Below, in pieces: positions 17,530 to 25,161 of a stretch of DNA of 64,000 nucleotides (position 1 is its first letter; the number at the start of each line of letters is the position of its first letter). The stretch lies in contig JBAZYO010000007.1 in NCBI GenBank assembly GCA_041659285.1, forward strand, positions 1 through 64,000, read 5' to 3'. This stretch comes from Vicinamibacterales bacterium. GTDB taxonomy: Bacteria; Acidobacteriota; Vicinamibacteria; Vicinamibacterales; UBA2999. The notes beneath the pieces were generated by a model that ran no database searches, was not told where the DNA came from, and worked only from the letters and a program-made list of their open reading frames with translations. A program made the translations under genes and the position numbers.

Positions 17530-17574
17530 TTTGTAACACCTTTGACGAATAGCAATTGTCGCAATATGTCGCGG
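17530..17574 (-). promoter_or_regulatory. Conserved promoter/operator element, copy B
   Basis: TTTGTAACACCTTTG (17530-17544) is identical to copy A. After the same 11-nt spacer comes TTGTCGCAA (17556-17564), then a second, weaker box ATGTCGCGG (17566-17574) in the same 10-bp phase. It lies between the leftward receptor gene (start 17444) and the rightward cytochrome/monooxygenase/TPR gene. Over the interval outside these blocks the two intergenic regions look unrelated, so the blocks seem selected. Confidence 0.7.
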
Positions 17575-17666
17575 GCACGGGGTAATGGGCGGGTGCGGCG
17601 CCGTGAAGTATCATTCGCGCAGGACCCAGGGTGAGGAGCGGCACGAGGGGCGGTGGAGGCGTGAGC

Positions 17667-19808
17667 GTGCGCGGGCTGGCGCGGGCCGCGATGCTACTGG
17701 CCGGTCTACTCGTTGCCGATGTTGCGGCCGCCCAGCAAGGTCCGGTCACCTTCACTCGCGACGTGGCGCCCGTACTCTTCAAGTCGTGCGCGCCGTGCCA
17801 TCGCCCCGACGGCCCAGGGCCCTTTAGTTTTCTCACCTACGACGAGGCGCGCCGGCACGGCACCCAGATCGCCACCGTCACCAAGAGCCGCTACATGCCG
17901 CCGTGGAAGCCTGACCCCGGCGCCGGCGAGTTCGTTGGTGAACGCCGCCTCACCGGCGCGGAGATCGCGCTCATCGAACGGTGGGTCCGGACCGGCATGC
18001 CCGAGGGCGACGCGAAAGATCTCCCGGCCCCTCCCCGCTGGTCCCCGGGCTGGCAGCTTGGTGAGCCGGATCTGATTGTCTCGTTGCCCGAGTACACCCT
18101 GCGACCGGACGGCCTCGATGTCTTCCGCATGTTTGTCGTTCCTGTTCCAGTCCAGGCGGTGCGATATGTGCGTGGCCTGGAGTTTCGCGCGTCCTCACGG
18201 GCCGTTCACCACGCCAACATCCGCATCGACTATTCGAGTGCGTCTCGACGTTTGGACGAAGCGGATCCGGAACCGGGGTACAACGGCCTGATTCTCAATT
18301 CGGCCGAGTATCCCGATGGCCACTTCCTCGGATGGACGCCGGGCCAGGCGTCCCCGCTGGCCCCTAAGGGACTCGCGTGGCAGCTGTCACCTGGCGGCGA
18401 CTTCGTCGTGCAGTTGCACTTGCGCCCCACCGGCGCCGCCGAGCGGATCCAGCCGTCCATCGGACTGTATTTCTCCGACGACCCGCCGACCAGGCTTCCG
18501 GCGATGCTTCGGCTGGGCCGGCAGAATATCGACATCCCCGCGGGAGAGGCCGGCTACCAGTCAGTGGATTCGTTCACGCTGCCGGTTGACGTCCAGGTCC
18601 AGGCGTTCCAGCCTCACGCGCACTATCGCGCGACGCAGGTTCGAGCCCGGGCCGAGCTGACCGACGAAACCACGCGGAACCTCATTCAGATCTCCCGCTG
18701 GGACTTCGGCTGGCAGGATGTGTACCGCGTCTCGGATCCCTATTGGTTGCCCGCCGGCACCAAGATCGTCACCGAGTTCAGGTTCGACAATTCCGCGCGC
18801 AACATACGCAATCCCGAGTCGCCGCCGAGACGTGCGCTCTGGGGCTTCAAGTCTTCCGACGAGATGGCCGATGTCTGGATCCAGGTCTTGACGCGGACCG
18901 ACGCCGACCGAGAGCGGCTGGTCTCGACCTTTCGAGCGAAGGCAACGGCGGAAGATACGGTCGGGTACGAGCTGCAACTTCGCCAGGACTCCGCCAACCA
19001 TGCCCTCCACGACGATGTCGCGATCCTGTATCGGGAGTTGGGGCGCCCGGCCGATGCGTTGCGCCATTTCCTGGCGACGGCTGCGATCCTTCCCGGGTCC
19101 GCGCGAGCGCACTACAACGTGGGAACCGCGCTCGAGGCCATGGGGCAACCGGCCGCCGCCGCGTACGAGCGCGCGATCAGCCTCGACTCGCGCTACGCCG
19201 CGCCACGGGTGAATCTCGCCAACATCCAGCTCGGGCAAGGACACGTCAACGAGGCCGTCGCCCAGTATCGCGAGGCCATTTCCCTCGACAAGGACAACGC
19301 CGAGGCGCGCAACAACCTCAGTCATGTCCTCGTGCTGCAAGGTGCGCTGGTCGAAGCCGTCGATCTCCTCAACCAGGCCCTGACGCTCCGGCCGTCGTAC
19401 GCCGAGGCGCATTTCAACCTGGCGGAGGCGCTCACTCGCCAGGGCCGCCTGGACCTGGCGACCCGGCATTATCGGGAGGCGCTCGACCTCAAGCCAGACT
19501 GGCCGCCTGCGCTGATTGGGCTGTCCTGGATTCTAAGCAGCGGTCTCGATTCCGCGATGCGGCAGCCGGTCGAGGCGGTGCGGCTGGCCACCCTGGCCAT
19601 CAACGTCACGCGCAGTACGGACCCGGCGGCCCTCGACGCGTTGGCGGCCGCACAGGCAAGCGCCGGCCAATTCGAAAAAGCCATAGCGACGGCGACAACG
19701 GCAGCCGACCGTGCGCGGCGCGCGGGAGCGCTGGATCTCGCGGGTGACATCGAGCAGCGGATCGCGCTGTATCGCCAGCGCCGTGGCTACATCATGGGTG
19801 CTCGCTGA
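17667..19808 (+). CDS. Exported cytochrome c / PHM-like copper monooxygenase with C-terminal TPRs
   Basis: 713 aa from the GTG at 17667, which has GGAGG (17655-17659) 7 nt upstream. GTGs at 17631 and 17661 are alternatives. A signal peptide ends near DVAAAQQ. Haem site CAPCH (C41, C44, H45). The middle region keeps a full copper set for the peptidylglycine-monooxygenase fold: VHHANI (H181-H182), QLHLRP (H251), PHAHYR (H317, H319) and Met in SSDEMADVWIQV (M400). The C-terminal 270 residues are TPRs (ARAHYNVGTALEAMGQ, AEARNNLSHVLVLQGALVEA). It shares the opening VTFT-DIAP-L--SC--CHRPDG pattern with the protein at 9456-10928, so the two are paralogues. Probable periplasmic oxidase/hydroxylase; substrate unknown. 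Confidence 0.75.
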   Translation: MRGLARAAMLLAGLLVADVAAAQQGPVTFTRDVAPVLFKSCAPCHRPDGPGPFSFLTYDEARRHGTQIATVTKSRYMPPWKPDPGAGEFVGERRLTGAEIALIERWVRTGMPEGDAKDLPAPPRWSPGWQLGEPDLIVSLPEYTLRPDGLDVFRMFVVPVPVQAVRYVRGLEFRASSRAVHHANIRIDYSSASRRLDEADPEPGYNGLILNSAEYPDGHFLGWTPGQASPLAPKGLAWQLSPGGDFVVQLHLRPTGAAERIQPSIGLYFSDDPPTRLPAMLRLGRQNIDIPAGEAGYQSVDSFTLPVDVQVQAFQPHAHYRATQVRARAELTDETTRNLIQISRWDFGWQDVYRVSDPYWLPAGTKIVTEFRFDNSARNIRNPESPPRRALWGFKSSDEMADVWIQVLTRTDADRERLVSTFRAKATAEDTVGYELQLRQDSANHALHDDVAILYRELGRPADALRHFLATAAILPGSARAHYNVGTALEAMGQPAAAAYERAISLDSRYAAPRVNLANIQLGQGHVNEAVAQYREAISLDKDNAEARNNLSHVLVLQGALVEAVDLLNQALTLRPSYAEAHFNLAEALTRQGRLDLATRHYREALDLKPDWPPALIGLSWILSSGLDSAMRQPVEAVRLATLAINVTRSTDPAALDALAAAQASAGQFEKAIATATTAADRARRAGALDLAGDIEQRIALYRQRRGYIMGAR

Positions 19809-19843
19809 AGCGGCGCGCGGCGCCCAAGGGGATCGCTGGGATT

Positions 19844-19920
19844 TGGCGCGCCCGGCTGGACTCGAACCAGCTACCCCCGACTTAGAAGGTCGGTGCTCTA
19901 TCCAGATGAGCTACGGGCGC
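19844..19920 (-). tRNA. tRNA-Arg (anticodon TCT)
   Basis: Read on the minus strand: acceptor GCGCCCG (19920-19914) pairs with CGGGCGC (19854-19848), discriminator G, encoded CCA (19846-19844). D-loop, anticodon loop CTTCTAA and T-loop TTCGAGT are in place. 77 nt including CCA. Confidence 0.95.
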
Positions 19921-19955
19921 GTCGCCGTCAATGGTAACAGGCCGCGGCCGATTTC

Positions 19956-20840
19956 CTACTTGCGGCGGGCGGCGGCCGGCAGGCGGAAGACCTGGATCGA
20001 CTGATCGCGCTTCCGGCAGCGCTTCGCGTAATCGCCCTTCGACAGGTCGGACACGGTCACGAACGTGCGCGGCGACAGCCAGCACACGCCTTCGAGCGTG
20101 CAGTACTTCGGCTTGTGCTCCTTGTTCCGCGGAAAGTCGTAGCTCCGTCCGGACCCGGTGATGGTCCAGTCGCGAAATCGCAGCGTCCCGATCCAGAGCC
20201 GTGAGGTCTTCTGCGAGATCACCGCCAGCTGCGTGCCCCGCAGCGACATCGACGCGTAGTCCTCGAACTTGACACTTGGCGGCAGTGCGATGGTGGCCAC
20301 CACCTTCCACACCTCGCCTGCCTGTTGCAGGACCTGGATGCGTCCGCGGCCGGGTATCCTGCCCTTGCGGCCGGCGTTGCCGCCATTCCCTTCACAGAGC
20401 GCGAGCAGGTAGTTGCGGTCGTTCCGACGCACCGCAATCAATCCCTCGAAACCGGTGTTGCGCTTGGCGAACGCGTAATCGATCCAGCGCCGCCTGGTGG
20501 GCCTGCCGTCCTCATTGCATTCGTCGATCAGCCCCTTGTAGGTGCCGTCGGGATGCTTCTCGGCTTCGACCAGGAGGTAGAACCGCCGCGTGTGCGGGCT
20601 GAAGGCGATGTCTTCATAGCCGTCGCCCGGCCGCGTCGGGCCCAGCCACGAATGCAGCTTCGAGCCCGGCTCGAGACCCGGATCTACCCGCGCAAGACGG
20701 CGGATGTTGTCGAAGACGACGAAGTAGGCGCCGTCCTTGGCGAACACACCGCTGGCTTCCAGCACGCGGCTGCCGGACGGCGGCTTGAGCAGATCGGTCA
20801 AGCGCCGTTCGGCAACGAGTGTCATGACGGGCCGCGCCAT
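19956..20840 (-). CDS. Hypothetical protein, propeller-like (SdiA-regulated/phytase-like fold suspected)
   Basis: 294 aa. Repeated strands such as GAYFVVFDNIRRLARVDPGL, YEDIAFSPHTRRFYLLVEAE and TFVTVSDLSKGDYAKRC suggest a beta-propeller of the esterase-like-phytase or SdiA-regulated type. I cannot point to a catalytic motif. No signal peptide. The start ATG at 20840 overlaps the stop of the double-VOC protein gene (ATGA), so the two are coupled. A second ATG at 20825 is possible. The gene ends 35 nt from the tRNA-Arg gene on the same strand. Confidence 0.65.
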   Translation of the reverse strand: MARPVMTLVAERRLTDLLKPPSGSRVLEASGVFAKDGAYFVVFDNIRRLARVDPGLEPGSKLHSWLGPTRPGDGYEDIAFSPHTRRFYLLVEAEKHPDGTYKGLIDECNEDGRPTRRRWIDYAFAKRNTGFEGLIAVRRNDRNYLLALCEGNGGNAGRKGRIPGRGRIQVLQQAGEVWKVVATIALPPSVKFEDYASMSLRGTQLAVISQKTSRLWIGTLRFRDWTITGSGRSYDFPRNKEHKPKYCTLEGVCWLSPRTFVTVSDLSKGDYAKRCRKRDQSIQVFRLPAAARRK

Positions 20841-21922
20841 CAGGCCCCGCGATTCGCCTTCGTCGTGGCGCTGATCTGCAGGTCGGACCCGTTCGGCGTG
20901 GTCGTGTGATAGCTCTTGTACGGCGCGGTGTGGATGTCGCCCCGGCCGCCCGTGTCTTCGCGGGCGTTCAGCCCGCGCTTCTCCAGTTCGGCCTTCACCG
21001 CATCCGGTTCGAAGCCGGCGATGCCGAATGAGATGTGTCCAATCGATGCCGGCCGCGGCGGCGCCCCGGGCTGCACGTTGCCGCGGCGGATGATGATGTC
21101 GCCGATCTCACCGATCTGGCACTGGCTCTGGCTGCCCTCGTCTTGGCCCGGCGTCCACCCCAGCAGCGCGGCGTAGAACGCCACGGTCTCCTTGTAGTTC
21201 GGGACCTCGTACGAGATGTGATCCAGCCACACCGTCTTCCACCCGGTCGGCGCAAACGGCGCCGGCGCCGCGGTCTTGCCGTTGGCCGGCCCCTGGCGGC
21301 GGTTCTTCTTGCTGCCGTTGCTGATCTGCAGGCCGAAGCCGGCGGGGTCCTTCACGTGGAAGCTCTGGAAGTCGCCGTGGTTGTCGGCCACGGGGTTGAG
21401 CCCGCGCTTCTTCAGCTCGGCCTCGACCTTCTTCGCGTCCCACTGATCGATGCCCCAGCACACACTGTCGAACGTGGCGTTGCGGGGCGCGCGCGGACCG
21501 CCGCGGCCGGCGCCACCGGCCGGCGGTTGAGCCGCCGCGGGCGGCGGCGGAGGCGCCTGGTAGCCGCCGCGAATGAGCAGGCCGCCCCAATCACCGATGT
21601 CGAGCATCGCCTGCTTGCCGTCGTCGCTCCGGACCGGCCAACTCATGAGGGTGGCGTAGTACGCCGCTTCCTTCGAGTAGTCGGCCACCTGGAGGGAGAA
21701 GTGATCGAGCATCACGGTCTTCCATCCGGTCGGCGCGAACGGCGCCTTCGCGGGGGTCGGGTCGCATTGCGGCGTGCCCTTCAGTGCGCCGCCGCACTGG
21801 CCCTGGGCAAAGGCCGAGGCGGGCCGGACGACGGCGGCGATGCCGAGCGCCTGCAGCAATTGCCGGCGCGACAACACACCACGGTCGAAGTCGCTAAAGA
21901 GCTGTGACAGGTTGGTACTCAT
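20840..21922 (-). CDS. Tat-exported protein with two VOC (glyoxalase-fold) domains
   Basis: About 360 aa from the ATG at 21922. The longer open frame upstream lacks a protein-like sequence. The N-terminus has a twin-arginine signal, VLSRRQLLQALGIAAVVRPA. Two copies of a vicinal-oxygen-chelate module follow. Each opens with FAPTGWKTV and contains a -LDH-S- strand (MLDHFSLQV, WLDHISYEV) and a closing GFGLQISN/GSDLQISA strand. A Pro/Gly-rich linker separates parts of the first. VOC proteins bind a metal and act as lyases, dioxygenases or binding proteins; which applies is unclear. Coupled with the propeller-like gene downstream. Confidence 0.8.
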   Translation of the reverse strand: MSTNLSQLFSDFDRGVLSRRQLLQALGIAAVVRPASAFAQGQCGGALKGTPQCDPTPAKAPFAPTGWKTVMLDHFSLQVADYSKEAAYYATLMSWPVRSDDGKQAMLDIGDWGGLLIRGGYQAPPPPPAAAQPPAGGAGRGGPRAPRNATFDSVCWGIDQWDAKKVEAELKKRGLNPVADNHGDFQSFHVKDPAGFGLQISNGSKKNRRQGPANGKTAAPAPFAPTGWKTVWLDHISYEVPNYKETVAFYAALLGWTPGQDEGSQSQCQIGEIGDIIIRRGNVQPGAPPRPASIGHISFGIAGFEPDAVKAELEKRGLNAREDTGGRGDIHTAPYKSYHTTTPNGSDLQISATTKANRGA

Positions 21923-22082
21923 TAAATATGCCCCTTCCGAAGATTGCCAGCCGGCATGACCTTGGCGTTCTTGAATTCTGGAATGAAGTGCGAGACCGGA
22001 TCGGCGAGCCGCAGGATGACGCCGAATCGCCGGACGAACACTCACCTCGGCGGAGGTGAATGTCCGACCGGCCCTGATCACA

Positions 22083-23249
22083 TCAGGCGCCGAGCACCTG
22101 CTTGAACACCACCATCGCCTGCTGCATGTTTTCCATCGTGCCGAGCGAGATGCGGGCGTAGGTCTTCTCCATCGGCGGGAAGTCGCGGCCGACCGCCACG
22201 CCCTGGGCGCGGCAGGCGTCGCGGAACTGCACCGCGGGCTTGCGGATGTTGACGAAGATGAAGTTGGTCTGCGACTCCGGCGAGTCGAAGCCCATGGCCT
22301 TGAACTGCGCCTGCGTCCAGTCGCGGACCCGCTTGTTTTCGCCCTTCTCCCATTCCATGTGGGCGGTGTCCTTCAGCGCGGCGATGCCGGCGACCGCCTG
22401 CAGCTCGTTGATGCTGCCCAGGCCCCAGGCGCGTCCGACCTTGGTCATGGTCTCGGGCTGGCCAACGGCGTAGCCCATGCGCATGCCGGCCATGCCGTAC
22501 GCCTTCGAGAACGTGCGCGAGATGAACACGCCCGGCAGTTCCAGCGCCAGCTTCACCATCGAGCCCGAACCCGGCAAGGTGGCGTATTCGAGGTACGCCT
22601 CGTCGATCAGGATGCCGGTCCCGGGCGAGCGCGTCTTGATCGTCCGGACGGCCTGCTCGATGTCCGACATCGTGTGAACGCTCGAGGTCGGGTTGTTGGG
22701 GTTGCACAGGAACACGAGGCCGGAGCCGATCGCGCCGCGAATCAGCGCCTCCAGGTCGAGGCGCAAGCGCGCGTCAACCGGCATCAACTTCACGGGTGCG
22801 TTGATGTTCCGCGCCGTGCCGTTCGGCGAGGAGTAGGACGGATCGGCGGTCACCAGCGCCCGGTCGGGTGCACAGTAGGCCATCACCGCCGCGGTCAGGA
22901 TTTCGCCGGAGCCGGTGGCGATGATAACGTTCTCGGGCTTCGCGCCGGAGAACGTAGCGACGGTGTCCACAAAGGTGCTGAGGGTGGGCGGCGGATAACC
23001 GAGCCCAAGATCCTTGGACGGATGCGCCTTCAACGCCTCGATGACCTTGAGGCTTGGCCCCCGCAGGTTCTCGTTGCTGCTGAGGCGAATCGCGATGGGC
23101 GGCCCGCCCTGCCCGCGCCGCGCCCCGCCCTGCCCCTGGACGAATGCCAGTAACTCTTCGTTGCCGTAGCCGATGATGTGCGCCGCGGAGGCCGCTGCCG
23201 CCCCGCCGACACCAAACCTCCGAACGAACTCGCGACGTGAAAACGCCAT
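22083..23249 (-). CDS. Tat-signal class I/II aminotransferase, HisC-like
   Basis: 388 aa. A fold-type I PLP enzyme resembling histidinol-phosphate aminotransferase: substrate-arm RLSSNENLRGP, PLP motifs CNPNNPTSS and DEAYLEY, and Schiff-base Lys K249 in SRTFSKAYGMAGMRMGY. Unlike housekeeping HisC it starts with MAFSRREFVRRFGVGGAAAA, a twin-arginine export signal. A periplasmic PLP enzyme is unusual. The family is clear but the substrate is not, and it is not next to any histidine gene. It lies 160 nt upstream of the double-VOC gene, which also carries a Tat signal. Confidence 0.85.
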   Translation of the reverse strand: MAFSRREFVRRFGVGGAAAASAAHIIGYGNEELLAFVQGQGGARRGQGGPPIAIRLSSNENLRGPSLKVIEALKAHPSKDLGLGYPPPTLSTFVDTVATFSGAKPENVIIATGSGEILTAAVMAYCAPDRALVTADPSYSSPNGTARNINAPVKLMPVDARLRLDLEALIRGAIGSGLVFLCNPNNPTSSVHTMSDIEQAVRTIKTRSPGTGILIDEAYLEYATLPGSGSMVKLALELPGVFISRTFSKAYGMAGMRMGYAVGQPETMTKVGRAWGLGSINELQAVAGIAALKDTAHMEWEKGENKRVRDWTQAQFKAMGFDSPESQTNFIFVNIRKPAVQFRDACRAQGVAVGRDFPPMEKTYARISLGTMENMQQAMVVFKQVLGA

Positions 23250-23286
23250 AATCTGTCCTCCGCGAGGCGCATGGTAGCACCAGACG

Positions 23287-25161
23287 CTATGCCTCGGCCC
23301 CCGTAAACTGGCTCTGATACAACGCCGCGTAGCGCCCCTTTTCGGCCAGCAAATCCTCGTGCGTGCCTTTTTCGACGATGCGGCCGTGTTCCATCATCAG
23401 GATCACGTCGGCATTGCGAATCGTCGACAGCCGGTGGGCGATGACGAACGTCGTCCGGCCGTGCATCAGCCGGCCCATCGCCTCCTGGATCAGGACCTCG
23501 GTGCGCGTATCGACGCTGCTGGTCGCCTCGTCCAGGATCAGGATGGCCGGGTCGGCCAGGAACGCCCGGGCGATGGTCAGCAGCTGCTTCTGGCCCTGCG
23601 ACAGGTTGGTCGCCTCTTCGTTGATCAGCGTGCCGTAGTTCTCGGGCAGCGTGCGGATGAAGTGATCGGCCTGCGCCGCCCTGGCCGCCTGGACGATGGC
23701 GTCTTCGGTGGCGCCTTCGCGGCCGTAGGCGATGTTGTCGCGGATGGTGCCCGAGAACAGCCAGGTGTCCTGCAGCACCATGCCGAACATCCGGCGCAGG
23801 CCGCCGCGCGTCAGCTCGCGGATGTCCACGCCGTCGACGCGGATGCTGCCGGCATTGACGTCGTAGAACCGCATCAACAGGTTGACCAGCGTCGTCTTGC
23901 CGGCGCCGGTGGGGCCAACAATGGCCACCGTCTGCCCCGATGTCACCTGGAGGCTCATGTCTTCAATTAGCGGCGCGTCAGCCTGGTAGCTGAAGGCGAC
24001 GTGATCGAACTGGACCTCCCCGCGCGGCGCCGCCAGCACGGCGGCGGCCGGCGCGTCAGCGGGCTCTTCCGGCTCGTCCAGCAGCTCGAACACCCGCTCG
24101 GCCGAGGCGATGGTCAACTGGATCGAGTTGGCGATGCTGCTCAACTGCGTGATCGGCATCGAGAACTGCCGGCTGTACTGGATGAAGGCCTGCACGTCGC
24201 CGAGGGCAATCGCCCGCCGCGTGACCAGGAAGCCGCCGATCACCGCCACCGCGACGTAGCCGAGGTTGCCGATGAACATCATGATCGGAAACATCACGCC
24301 GGTGACGAACTGCGCGCGCCAGGCGCCGTCGTAATACTTCTCGTTGAGTTCGTCGAACCTGGCGACCGACTTCCCCTCGTGGCCGAAGGCCGTGACGATG
24401 GTGTGGCCCGCGTAGATCTCGGCGACGTGCCCGTTGAGCTCGCCGAGCGCCTTCTGTTGCCGGATGAAGTAACCCTGCGACCGCTTGGCGATCCTGGCCA
24501 CCACCGTCACGCTCAACGGCAGCGTCAGCACCACGACGATGGTCAGCAGCCAGCTGATGGTCAGCATCATGATGATGATGCCGATCACCGACAGCACCGA
24601 GGTGATCAGCTGGGTCAGGTTCTGCTGCAGCGTGCTGCTGATGTTGTCGAGGTCGTTGACGGCCCGGCTCAGGATCTCGCCGTGGGTCTTCGCGTCGAAG
24701 AACCGCAGGGGCAGGCGGTTGAACTTCGCCTCGACGTCCTGGCGCAGGGCATACACGGTCTTCTGCGCCACGCCCGACATCAGGTACTGCTGCAGGTACT
24801 GGAAGGCGCCGCTCACCACGTACAGGGCGAGCATGGTCCAGAGAATGCCGCCGACGTAGCCGAAATCGATGCCGGCGTTCGACCGCCCGAGCGTGCGGGC
24901 CAGGTAGCCTTCGAAGATCCTGGTGGTGGCCAAGCCCAACATCTTCGGGCCGATCACGCTGAACAGCGTGGCGATGACGCCGGCGGCGACCACCACGATC
25001 AGCGCGGGGCGGTGCGGCCCGAGATATCCCGTCAGCCGCCGGAGTGTGCCCTTGAAGTCCTTGGCCTTCTGCACGGGCACGCCGAAGCCGCCCATCGGGC
25101 CCCGCCCGAACATGTTGGCCGACGCCGACGGTTGCCGGATCGCCTTCTGTTCGGCACTCAT
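23287..25161 (-). CDS. ABC exporter half-transporter, consensus-site subunit
   Basis: 624 aa from ATG 25161, which overlaps the stop of the partner gene (ATGA). An N-terminal six-helix exporter domain (residues about 55-330) is followed by a nucleotide-binding domain: Walker A GPTGAGKTT, signature LSQGQKQ, and Walker B LILDEATSSVD with the catalytic Glu present. Together with the gene at 25158-26897 it forms a heterodimeric exporter of the YknUV/LmrCD/TM287-288 kind, moving lipophilic compounds or peptides out of the cytoplasm. Substrate unknown. Confidence 0.93.
   Translation of the reverse strand: MSAEQKAIRQPSASANMFGRGPMGGFGVPVQKAKDFKGTLRRLTGYLGPHRPALIVVVAAGVIATLFSVIGPKMLGLATTRIFEGYLARTLGRSNAGIDFGYVGGILWTMLALYVVSGAFQYLQQYLMSGVAQKTVYALRQDVEAKFNRLPLRFFDAKTHGEILSRAVNDLDNISSTLQQNLTQLITSVLSVIGIIIMMLTISWLLTIVVVLTLPLSVTVVARIAKRSQGYFIRQQKALGELNGHVAEIYAGHTIVTAFGHEGKSVARFDELNEKYYDGAWRAQFVTGVMFPIMMFIGNLGYVAVAVIGGFLVTRRAIALGDVQAFIQYSRQFSMPITQLSSIANSIQLTIASAERVFELLDEPEEPADAPAAAVLAAPRGEVQFDHVAFSYQADAPLIEDMSLQVTSGQTVAIVGPTGAGKTTLVNLLMRFYDVNAGSIRVDGVDIRELTRGGLRRMFGMVLQDTWLFSGTIRDNIAYGREGATEDAIVQAARAAQADHFIRTLPENYGTLINEEATNLSQGQKQLLTIARAFLADPAILILDEATSSVDTRTEVLIQEAMGRLMHGRTTFVIAHRLSTIRNADVILMMEHGRIVEKGTHEDLLAEKGRYAALYQSQFTGAEA

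Noticed and set aside
17631..17666. GTG at 17631 or 17661 as start of the TPR/monooxygenase gene
   Set aside because: No ribosome-binding site at proper distance for either; GTG 17667 has GGAGG 7 nt upstream and leaves a normal signal peptide. Not excluded.
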